Below, in pieces: positions 10,312-22,300 of a stretch of 64,000 nt of DNA (its first letter is position 1; each line of letters begins with the position of its first letter). The translations under genes and the position numbers were made by a program. Source of the DNA: Costus lasius (Eukaryota; Streptophyta; Magnoliopsida; Zingiberales; Costaceae); the NCBI GenBank assembly GCA_027563935.2, contig CM050447.1, forward strand, positions 14,104,501 through 14,168,500, given 5' to 3'. Under the pieces are notes generated by a model that searched no databases, had not been told where the DNA came from, and saw only the letters and a program-made list of their open reading frames with translations.

Positions 10312-13300
10312 ATGAATCCACCGATGCGCGGCGTGGGAGGGAGCTCGAAGGAGGGATGTGCCTCGGTGTTCGACATCACTCCGCACAAGATCGCCGTCTG
10401 CCACCTCATTCAAGTCTTCTCCCTGCCAGCAGCGCAGCCCTTTGCTTGCCAATCCAATTCCGACCATCAGCGCCTCAGCCTATTCCTATTTTCGCTCACT
10501 AGGGTTCGATCTGAAACGCCTTACCTGTTTCCCTTAGGCCGGTCGTTCGGTTGATATGGGGTTCATTGCCTTATCAGTAGCCATCCAGTCCTTTCCCCAA
10601 TCTTACGAATTCTTTAGCAACAATCGAAATCTTTTTTTTTTCCAGTTCAATCATGTGTTGCATGTTATAAAATGGCTGATGTAGAGTTACTTTGCGTCTG
10701 CTGAAGAGTGCACTTGTGGATCGAGTTAATTATTTTGTATTAGATAACATTTCTGTTTCTTTACTACGCCAACAATGCTTTTTATTTGTTCCACCACAAT
10801 GCAGAAATTCATTTTTTCAATTTCCTAGTTTCATGTTTGTCTTTGAAATGCGAGATTCTGGTTTGTTTATTGTAGTCTGCTAATTTACTCATTATTGCAG
10901 CTCTTCCTTCTGTTGATTAGCTTACTGCAGAGTTAATTATTTAGTATTAGGCAGCATTTTTATTTTTTTTACTACGCCAACGATGTTCTTTATTTGCTCC
11001 ATCACAGTGCAGAAATTCATTTATTCAAATTCCTGGTTTCAGTTTTGTCGTTGAAATGTGAGATTCTGATTTGTTTACTATAGGCTTCTAATTTACTAAT
11101 CATTGCAGCTCTTACTTCTATTGATTAGCTTACTGTAGAGTTAATTATTCAGTATTAGGCAACATTTTTTTTCTACGCTAACAATGTTCTTTATTAGTTC
11201 CATGATTCCATCGCATTGCAGAGATTCATTTGTTTAAATTCCTGGTTTCATGTTTTAGTCTTTGAAATGTGAGCTTTCAATTTGTTTGCTATAGGCTGCT
11301 TATTTACTAATTATTGCAGCTCTTCCTTCTATTGATTAGCTTGCCATAGAGTTAATTTTGTGTTCGTTGAACGCATTTGTTCCATCACAGTGCAGAAATT
11401 AATTTGTTTAAATTCCTGGTTTCATGTTTTAGGCTTTGAAATGTGAAATTCTGATTTGTTTACTATAGGCTGCTAATTTACTAATTATTGCAGCTCTTCC
11501 TTCTATTGATTAGCTTACCGTGATCTTCTTCTTGATTTGAAGTCACACGAGAGTTTCTTTGAACCTCCACTGGAAGAACTTATAAATCAATTGAAGGCAC
11601 TTGGTGATTTTGGTTGGCTTTGCGAGAACTTAATTAGCAGCCTATTGACTCTATCCTCACCTGATGATTTATTTAACTTCTTTGATAAATTGAGAGGTAA
11701 TATCATACAAAAAAAATTCATATTGGTGTTTGCGCTCTCTTGTAGAAGTTTGTGAGAACACACATCTTTGTTGTGATGGGTTTACACATCACGAAAAAAG
11801 TTGCCTGTTTTGCTAGGTATACTTGTGGCTCCTGAAGGCTCATCCATGGAAGATGAGCAGATCTATTTGGAACCGAGTAGCCACTTGGGACTCTTTATAC
11901 GGTGTTGTTTTCTGGCCTTCAATATGTTATCTTTTGAGGTATCTCTAGTTACACTCTATTTCTTTGTTTATGTTTTTTCTTAATGTTATACCTTTTAATA
12001 TATACATGAATTTGATTATACAAGGATTTATTGTTTTTCAAAAGAAAAATTCTGGACATTATTGTCTCTAAACCATCTCATATTTTATTATTATTATTAT
12101 CTTTTTTTTTGCAAAAGATTTCTTTTTCATTCCGTATCCTTGGATGAACCAACAAATGTAACTATCTAACCCTTTCTGTGTTAACTTTATCCAGGCATTA
12201 CACATACTGAGAAGTATCTGAAATTCCTGCAACAGTTTATAGATTCGGATAATTACTTCTTGTCTTTTTATTTTTTATATGCTGATGTAAACTAGCATGG
12301 TTGTTGTTTAAACTGTCTGAAGAATTAACAAATAATTCTTTAAAGAATCATGTTATCTTATTCTTCTCAAAGCTTAATTGGTAAAGACTTTAGTTTTTTA
12401 TATTTGACAACAAGATGTTGGATCCAAATCTTGCCTTTATTACAAACTACCACTTGCCTTCTTGCAAAAAAGAAGTGACTAAGTTTAGTGAAGTGCTAAT
12501 GTGTAAGGCTTTGAAGATACTATTTATTTCAAAGTTCGAACCTTGGCTAAATCGATACTATTTTCTATCTATAAGATTGTTTTGAATATTTTAAGAATTT
12601 GGGTCAAAATACAAATTATAGCAAACTACTGGGATCAATTTGAAACGAATCCTCTATGAAATATAACAACATAGAAATATATGGTTTAGTTCTTTCAACT
12701 TTCCCATTATTACTTTGTCTTATTATGTCATGCTTGCTAGATAAAGTTCATGCTTCTAATATTTTACGTATCTAATTACTTAATATTGTATTTTAAGTCA
12801 TACCTTGTATTTTTTTTTTTCAATTTATCCTTTCTCTCTTATCTTCTGTTGTTTTGGTGCTTGGAAGAGACTTCTTCTGCTCTCATTTTATCCTATCAAC
12901 TGTTAAGAATCTGGAAAGCTCCTGCTGCTGCAGCAGAAGCAATATGTGTTCCATTTGAGTTGGCTGCTTGGTGGAATAATTGGACTTGATTTAGATAAGT
13001 GTTGATGCTCAATGCAAAATAACTAACGCATACTATAGACCAGATAGAAAATTGAAATCATATGAAATTCATCTCTAAACTGAGACTTAAGCTGTCAAGC
13101 CATAAAAAGCACTACAAGAGTTAAAGAAATCACATTATGACAAATTGAGACTCAGAAAGTAAGAAGGAATAGCGACTGACATCATAAGTACAATTTGCCA
13201 CTTACAAACAGCAAAAGAGGGCAAATAAGGTAAACTACCTGTGCAGATGGTGATTTTGTTATATGATAGAGAATAGAATATGGTGGATATTCATAATCAC

Positions 13301-16300
13301 AAAGCTAACTTTCTTTCCTTTCAAAGGACACAACTGCTGTTCTTACTTTTTTGTGTTCATAAAAAAATGCTGTGAAGGGATGACTTTTTTGCTTCTTCTT
13401 TTGTGGTCGCTCTTCTTCCTCCTACTAGCTCATACTTGGTTTGGACAATTTTTAGGAAAAATTATTTTATCTATAATTAAAATATATACATCTTTTTTAT
13501 CTGGATATTGTGTGAGTGTTTTCTAGGTTGTTAGGGACGTAAAGTCATGAACTCTTGTTATTTTATAGCTTTGTGACTGAGTTTTCAAAGTTATAATATA
13601 TAGGAGGATGTCAAATATTGTACACAGCCAAGTAGTGGATAACTTCTTGTAGTTCCTTCTGCAATTTTAAAATGACTGGGAAAGTAGTCACTCTGTTCAA
13701 AATTCTCTAATTTGTCATTTGACTACTTGTTTCCTTTAATTGCTCAGCTTTATATTGCTATCATTTACTCAACTATCTTTCCTAATAGGATAATCAAGGC
13801 TCAGGTATTGATTTTGTCTGCATGTTTTTTAGGGGGTTTGCCATCTTTTGACGCATTTAGCAGGTTACTGCAACTCAAATGGTTCTGCATATGAGATGGC
13901 AGAAGCAGATGATTTAATTGTATCAGAATACCATGATTTGCTAGAAGATCAAGATTTTGAATGTGAATCGACTGAGCTTGATGAATATGGCCTAGAAAAT
14001 GACGTACATGCTGGAGCAAGTTTGTTAAATGTCCGGTCAAAATTACCTGCTAGTTTTCTTGAAGGTCTGTTTATTTGATTTTGTAGGATTGTGATATTGA
14101 TCAATATATAACATCAGCTACGTATGGTGTTTTGTTGTTGGAACCGCAGGATGGTAATTTTCATTTCTATTTATGTTACTATTTTTCTGTCCAAGTTATT
14201 AGTCTTTATTGTAGGAGCTGCCACTTGTTCATTGGAATAGGACTAGATTTTTAATTGATTTTTTCCTTAACTGCAACTGATATAACCCAAACCATATTAA
14301 TTGGATCCATGGTTTGTTAGTCTAAACATACATTTGCCATGTGACAAGAAATTCGTGGTTTTTTAAGTAAATGTGACAACTACTATAACATTCTTCACTC
14401 TTGCTATCTCAAGTTATCTTCAACACTTTCTCTGCTTGGTTCTGACTGGTCCTTTGAATCTACTTGGTCATATTGCTAATCTTTTTGACTTTAACCTCAG
14501 CTGATGTGAAATGTGACATTTTTTTTTTCTCTTATAATTAATATCTTTATTTAATCTTGCTACATAACATATATTCAATAATTTCCCAGATAACGAAGCT
14601 TCAGTTGATCCAAAGTTAAAACACAGTGATGATGGTGCTCAAAGTGGAGGCATTGTTCCATTGATGAATAATTTTAGATTTGATAGCAATTTTGGAATCC
14701 TTCGATCAAGGTGGCAAATAGAAGGTTACCTGAACACTCAGGCTAATTTGCTTGAGAAGTGAGTGTCATATTCTATATGCTTTGTTGAAATGTTTAAGAT
14801 ATCAGTCCATACTAGAACTTGCATATTCGAACTAGTACAAACTGGTTGTACCGCTTGGTATGGACCGGTTTCTGGTACTATGCTTGGTTGACAAACTATG
14901 TCTAATGTCATTTATTATCAAATCTTTTCAATTCCAGGAATGCCAATTTATTTCCCTCGAATTCATTTATGGCTACTCTAAAGCAGCTGCAAAATCTTGG
15001 TTGACAAATTATGTTCAATGTCATTTATTATCAAATCTTTTCAATGCCAGGAATGCCAATTTATTTCCCTTGAATTCATTTATGGCTACTCTCAAGCAGC
15101 TGCAAAATCTTGCTCCAGAACTTCATCAGGTAAGTTGTAAATCTTACATATGAGTGGATGCTATTTTACACGAGATACTTAACGACTGATTCAACTCTCG
15201 ACTAGTTGGTTATTTGTATTTTGCTTCAGCCTATTTTTAACCCTCTTATGCTATTTAGGTACAATACTTGCAATATTTAAATGCTCTTTATCATGATGAT
15301 TATCTTGCTGCTGTAGACAACCTTCACAGCTATTTTGATTACAGGTACACTCTTCACTATCCCTAAAATATCTTTTTGGTTGGTCTCATGGATTTAAGAA
15401 TTAATTTATATTCAACATTTTCTTATTGTCATTTGTGGATTTATTTAACGTTTCGTGGCCATTGGCCTAAGAATTTAATATTCAAATGCTTTTTTTTTTT
15501 TATAAAGAACAATAAAATGGTATCTTTCAAGAAATACAATGAGGCTCAAATGTGTACTCAGTAGTCAGTAGGTGTTGCATTGACTCCCCAGCAAGTCCAA
15601 ACAAATCCTAATCGATAATTTTAACCTTACCCAATCCAATTGTTCATCCCTGTGACTTGACATTGTCTAAGTCATTCTCCTGGCTTTTAGCTAGGACTCA
15701 TCATTAGATATTCATATTCTCTGAATTTTGTCAGTCATGTGTTCTATATAAGCAAACCACCTGATTATATTCTTCTACCATCACATGACTTTAGATAATG
15801 TACAAAACATGCGATGAACACAAAACATACATATGAAATTATTAATATTGTCTAGTTTGTTATAATGTATCTTAAATCAAGTTGTTTCAAGAACTTTGGT
15901 GATTATGTTAACAATTTGATTATAAAAATGATTTGTGGAGTGACATTTTTCTTACAGACTAAAATGATTATCCATCTCTAAAAAGTAGATGGTTCATATT
16001 TGATATTGAGTTATTATTGGGTTTCTTATTAGGCACGTTTTTATTATTTACACAGCGTACTCAACCTTGTTTGATGTAATGAAATTTCTCTTTTAGGCTT
16101 TCAACTTGGTATTAGAAGTTTAGAACAAACCTAAGATCTTCCTCCTCTCTTCTCTAGCCATTTCTCTCTCATTTGTTGTGTCATTGTGGACCTCCATTGT
16201 TGCCTTTTGTAGTCCCTAATCGTAGGCCCCACAATATACTTCCTTTTGTTTATGTTAGAATATGTAATAGAGTTAGGGTTAATTTAGTCATATTAGTCTA

Positions 16301-19300
16301 TTAGGGTTTTATATACTAACCTCTATATATAGAGGTAATCTTTATTGTGTAAGATGCATTCCAGTTATTACAATGTAACCTATTAGGGTTTCCCCCTTTC
16401 TCTTCTTCTCTCTCATTTCTTCTAACTTGGTATCAGAGCGAGGCTCCTCACGCCGCGGCCTCCCAGTCTTCTTCCACCTTTTTTTGCTCGCCATTCTTCA
16501 CACTTGCCTCCAGAAATCGTCATGCCTCCCTCTGCCACGCTCCACGACCAGACGTCGCTAAGCCCTCTCGCTGAAGGCGCTGATCTTGGCGCCGTCCTCT
16601 CGCGCCTGAAGAAGGCGGAAGCATCCGCCTCTTTCGATTTTGCCGCTGAAGAGGGAGCCGCCCCGAAGACCATCTCCACTCCAGCGCCTCCAGCGCGAAC
16701 GTCCGTCACCTCTTCCGCTAGCTTCGTATCCCGCTGTAGCTCCTCTGTTCTGCTTCCAGATTTGGCGGTGCGCCTCTTCCCGCCTTTGCATCTCCGGCGT
16801 CGCCAGCTACCTTCTTCTTCAGATCCGGTTGCTACTGCCTCTGTTCCAGCCTACGGCAGCTTAATCTTTCACCTAACAGCAGATTTTGGAAGACGCAGCA
16901 AATCTTCTCATCGGCAACAGCTTCATTTCTGCTAGTTGATGACGGCATCTGCTACCAGCGCTTCCTCCGCCAGGAGTCTTTTCCAGAAACTTCTGATGCC
17001 GCCTCTGCTTTTTGTCCCAAGTTTCTGTCGTTGCACCAGCATCTGCTCTACTAGCAGCCTCCGTTTCCAGCTCACAGCTCATCATGTTTTATGGCGGATC
17101 TGTTTGAGGCCGTCTCTCCAGGAAAGTCCCAGGCTATCATGATGATAGCCGCAGCTACTGCAGTGGCCTTTACCAACAAGATCGCTGCTGTTTATTTGTT
17201 GCCTTCTACTTCGCAAGCTGAACTTTCTAGCTGCCCTTTTCTACTTGCGACGCCTTACGTCGCGCATTACGACACTTTACGTCGCCTTCTATGGGATGAC
17301 CACTTTCTACCCGACGCCTTACGTCGCACTCTTCAACAACTTGCGTTGCTCTCTATGATGCCTTATGTCGCTCTCTACGACGCCTTACGTCGCTCTCTAC
17401 GACAGCTTGCATCGCTCTTTACGACGCCTTATGTTGCTTTCTACGGCAGCTTACTTGCGACCTATGTTATTGTCTTCTTCTAGTACTTGTCTTTGAATTA
17501 TGTTGATATTATCCTTTTTATTATGTGCAAGCTGGAGTATGTTCCAGCTTGAGGGGGAGTATTAGAATATGTAATAGAGTTAGGGTTAATTGAGTCATAT
17601 TAGTCTATTAGGGTTTTATGTACTAACCTCTATATATAGAGGTGATCTCTATTGTGTAAGATGCATTCCAAGTTATTACAATGTAACCTATTAGGGTTTC
17701 CCCCTTTCTCTCCTTCTCTCTCATCTCTTCTAACTGTTTAGTTTACATACTCCCTTGCTCAACCTAGTGCTATCTCCCAATGAAGGCGTAAGCTTGCAAC
17801 ATCTTTCCTCACCCCGTCCCTTGCTCCTGTTGCAAACAAAAAATTCCTACACCACTGTACCTCCTTCCGTAACCATCAACCCAATTTAAGGATTTTTTGC
17901 TTTCTTAGTTTTGTGGGCATATAATCTCTCCTAGCCTAAACCTTAGGCTCTTGTGTTATTTTCTTGTAGATCTAATTGACTTGTGTAGCGCTAGTCCTCT
18001 CTTCAATCATCTATTACTTTCAGTACCACTATTGAATATAATGGTATTAAGCTACCAATTTCCTCCTCTAGACTTTATCTCTTTGCTGCTTTGCTGACTC
18101 TAATAGGAAGGAGCTTCACTTAAATTCCCTCCCATCTAATGATGCATCATATTGATCATGATAGTGTTCCAACTATGTGATAGGGTCCTATCCCAAGTAA
18201 CCAGCCTACGAGTTTGTAAGCCACTGGATCACTACATTGGATAGAAGAATGAGCCAATTGGACTAGCTTATACAAGGGAAATGAAGATGGGCCAATTGAC
18301 ATCAAGAGCCCATGAAAAGCATATCAAAATAAAATTTGAACCATTTTGACCATGGGGTTGGCTATAAGAAGACTCTTGAAGGGGACAAGAACAAAGAAGT
18401 TGGTAGGATAAAATTTTATGCTTCGGTAGAATTTAATTTTATCATCAACTTATCAACACTTGCCCAACCTTTTTGTTTGTTTAGTTGCTTCTATCTGTTT
18501 TGTAATGGGTTAATGATGGGTGTAAACATGAATAAGGAATTAGGGTCGATGTTTTTAGCTCCTTGGGTCTAGAAGCACTTCCCTCCCCACTTGTAAGTAG
18601 ATTTTTAGAAACAAGAAACATGATATCCACTCACCTTCTTAGGGTCTATTTGGCCCCGCTACCATTCAACTTTAGCACGGAAGTCGAGATAATAATCAAC
18701 TGAAAAGTTAGAAAAGCTAGAAATTAGAGCTTTTCCAACTTTAGGTTTTACTATCCTCAACTTCCATGCTCACTCTTCTTGTAGCGGGGCCAAACAGGCC
18801 CTTACTCTCTCTTCTCTTGGTGGCAAATTAGTCCAATCTCTCCTCCCCTCTTCCCACCCCCGAAAGGCCTTTCGGTGCTGCCGTGAACTATTACTAAGGA
18901 ATTGAAAACCGTACTGTACGGAACCGGTCCTGCGAGCAAGCGGTTCCGGCACAAGCATCGGAGCACGGCTTCGGGTGGAACGGTAGCGGCAGTGGCGGAG
19001 GGAGGCTAACGACAGCGAGCGACAGTTGGCGGTGGCTGGAAGCTTCGATCGAAGCTTTCGGCACCTCTGGAAGCTCAAAGCTTCTTGTTGCTACCGCTGT
19101 TGCTTGCCTGCTTGCCTACTGTCGTTCAATATGTATGGCACAGTACCGGTATGGTACAGGTCCCAGGACCGGTCCGAGACCGGTCCAGCGACTCTCGGAT
19201 TGATTTTTGAAACCTTGACTATTACTCGAGTGATTTTGTCCATACTCGGTTCGTTAACGCCTAAACTAGTGGTGAGCATTTGGTAATTGCTTATCACTAA

Positions 19301-22300
19301 ATTTTCGAACTTCATTTTCCAAAATTTATGGAACTGAATTAGAAAGTTATCAAACGAATTACTGAAACTATCAATTTTAACAATCAATTTTTACATCATT
19401 AAAGATCATGTGTTATTATCAAAAAAAATTATGAACTAAAAATTATTATTTTTATTCTATATATTAATTTGGTAAATTACCAAACCAAAAAATATTAATT
19501 GTTATCGTTACTAAAGACTAAATACTTGAAGAATATTACTAAGCTATTAGCATTACTGAATTTACCTATTTTTTTTAGTAAAAATTGTAATTTCAGTTTT
19601 TATCAAATTTTTTGTCACCCCTAGTGTTAGGCTCCGGAACAGTGGGCCCAAGCCACACCAGCCCAAGCAAAGCCCAAACCCAGCCCAAATCCCACAACCC
19701 TAAATCAAAACGCGGAGGCGGCACGCGGCTTTCGTCCGCATCAACAACAATGTCTTAGCAGAGCTCGGATGCGAGCGCTCTACTGAAAGACGCGGGCGGC
19801 AGCAACGGGGAAGCGTGGCAGCACGATCAAGGCTCGGCGATGTTTTCGGACGATGCAGAAAGGGAGAGGTGGCACGAGGATTTCGAACACCCTCGTTCGG
19901 AGCGAAAGACATGGTTGCAGAAGGAAGCTTAGAGGGAGCGATCTTCGTCGATAAAAGCCATGGATGAGCGATCAGAAGGGATATCTTCGACCACCAGATC
20001 TGGGAACGGTGGGCGGGCAAGCTTCCATCTCATCACCGAGCTTAGAGAGAAGTCGAGAGGTGAGATTGAGTTCGGGCGCTAGGGGGCGACGGAAAAGTGG
20101 AAGATCGAGTGATTGTAGTCGACGGCGAGTGGGCCGTCGACGAGGGAGGGAACGTGGGGGCGGCGACCCGCAAGAGAGTTTTGTAGCTTCAGAAGATTCC
20201 AATAAAAGCTTTCCCTCCAACTCTCCTGTTTCCTCCTTCCTCAACACGAGTTCTGACGGCAACTGTTTCCGGGTTGGCAACGAGAAGGTGGAGACGAGGC
20301 GCAGGCGGCGCACCCTTCTTTTCCGGCGACGGCTGTGGACATGAGCGCGGCGCGCGTTCGCGTGGCGAAGAAGACGAACGCCGCGAGGGCGTTTGGTTCG
20401 AGAAGTCAATGGTCAAGGGCGGAAATTGAATTCGAGCGAACGAATTCAAAATCGGAGGGTTGACACAAGCAGAGCGTCAGCGAAACCTAAATCCGAGCGG
20501 CGGAATTAATTTAGGTAGCTGACGTCACGCGACATCAGCGACCGGATTGAATCGGATTTGCGAGCGGCGCAGCGGCGACGATTTTGACTTCGGTCAAAAT
20601 TTGCGAGGAGAAAATTTGGGGCTGACGTCACGCTGACGTTAGCATCAGAAGAAATCAAGCGGCGGTCAAAATTAGAGTTGACTAGAGGTATTATTTGATT
20701 TAGGATTCCGATTTTCCAAATTAGGATTAGGGTTTTCCGATCCTTTTCAATTTGGGGGTGATTTTGCACCTGGAGATTAGAGATTTCACGCCGGTCTGAA
20801 GGGCCGTCGGAGAACCTTAAGGCCGAGGTGTGACAACTGGTATCAGAGCCAAAGATCCAATCAATATAGTGAATTAAGGAGATCGCATTGCACGATTGGA
20901 GCAAGTGATAGGTCTGATGGGGAACAGTGACAACGTAGTTGTTCCTCAGGTGGAGGATTTGCATCGCACGATGGAACAGCAAAGGTTGCAGATCCTTGCC
21001 CTTCAACAAACTTTGGCCGGAGTAGTTGAGGCTCAGCAAAGATTTGAAGGGACGACAATGCTACAGGAGCAAGTAGCGGTCTTGCAAGAACAAGTAGCAA
21101 CCTTGACGGCACAAGTAATCAACTCCGCTGCGGCACAACAGCAAGTACTGACAGATCTCGCGGTGATGTGCATGGCCTTGGCGCAGGCACCAGGTGGTGC
21201 ACCTGCAGCAGCCATGGTAGAGTATGAAATTGCCAGAGGGAAGGTTCGCATCCCAGAACCTACTATGTTCGGAGGGGCCCGATCATCCAAAGAGTTGAGT
21301 AACTTTCTTTGGGATATGGAACAATATTTTACTGCTAACTATGTTTCAGACCAGAAGAAAGTGAAGGTGTGTACAATATATCTCTTCGATGATGCGAAAC
21401 TTTTGTGGAGAACTAAAGTTGAGTCGACATCTGGAGAAACTGGCTGGACATGAGAGGTGTTCCGAGAAGCAGTTCCTTCCCGGGAACTTAGAGGAACAAG
21501 CACGAGACGTATTAAATCGGCTGAAACATATGGGCCCAGGAGTATGTCCGGACTTATTCGACCCTCATATTGGAGATATCTGACATGTCAGAGACACATC
21601 GACGCTACACCTTTCTCCGAAATTTTAAACCATGGGCAGAGGCTGAAGTCCGAAGACATGCACCGCAGGACTAGAGGACGGCCGCAGCAATAGCCGAATC
21701 ACTCATGGATTTGAGAGCTTCAGGTATGACTTTTTCGAGAGCATTAAAGTCGCCACCGAAGCGTCGCTCTTCGCCAAGAGCGAAAGCACCATGGAGGAAT
21801 AGACGCTTTCCCCGGAGAAACGGAGATCAGCGGCACGGCAAGAGCAGACCTGACCTGCAGAGAGAGTGTAGGATCGACCGAGACCGATTGCATGCTTCTT
21901 ATGCAAAGGGCCACACCGGATGCGTGACTGCCCAACTCGAGAGCAAATTGGGGCGATGGTGCAACGAGAGTTCGTTGAAAAACAGGTGGTTGACAACGAA
22001 CTAATAGAGGCCCACATAGGAGGTATGCGCATTACCTCACTGATCGCTGGCAGAACTTCACCGATCTCCTTAGACGCAGACGCAGGGCCGAAGGGCACGG
22101 TCGGCAAGGACGGCGTTGAGCAGAAGACAAGCTTCGGGGACGCGAGACCTCTGCAAGAGAAGCGGATGTGGAAGCAAATAGTGGAAGCAAAGTCTTCGCC
22201 GAGTTCTTCAGACACAGAAGAACCAGAGAGACGGGGGTTCCTTTTGAAGCACAAGGAGCTCCAATGCAAGAGAGAACAGATCTGGAAAGAAGCCCACCAG

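Larger units (their letters stand above)
16253..17735 (+). mobile_element. TRIM-type non-autonomous LTR retrotransposon
   Basis: It is 1483 bp long and flanked by the 5-bp target duplication GTTTA (16248-16252 and 17736-17740). The 5' LTR is 16253-16427 and the 3' LTR 17560-17735, with about eight differences between them. The primer-binding site TGGTATCAGAGC (initiator tRNA-Met) follows the 5' LTR directly at 16428-16439, and the purine tract GAGGGGGAG sits at the 3' LTR border. A TATATATAGAGG promoter-like box lies inside each LTR. The 1.1-kb interior has one short open frame (16504-16935) with no gag, protease, integrase or RT homology. So it is non-autonomous and must be mobilised in trans, probably by a Copia element. 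The first base pair of the 3' LTR has decayed from TG to TA. Confidence 0.92.

Noticed and set aside
16504..16935. 143-codon frame in the TRIM as a possible gag
   Set aside because: There is no gag, knuckle or coiled-coil pattern; Ser/Ala/Pro-rich composition reflects GC content.
16253..17735. TRIM considered as a retrozyme
   Set aside because: The LTRs are too short and I could not find hammerhead core motifs (CTGATGAG with GAAA) in them.
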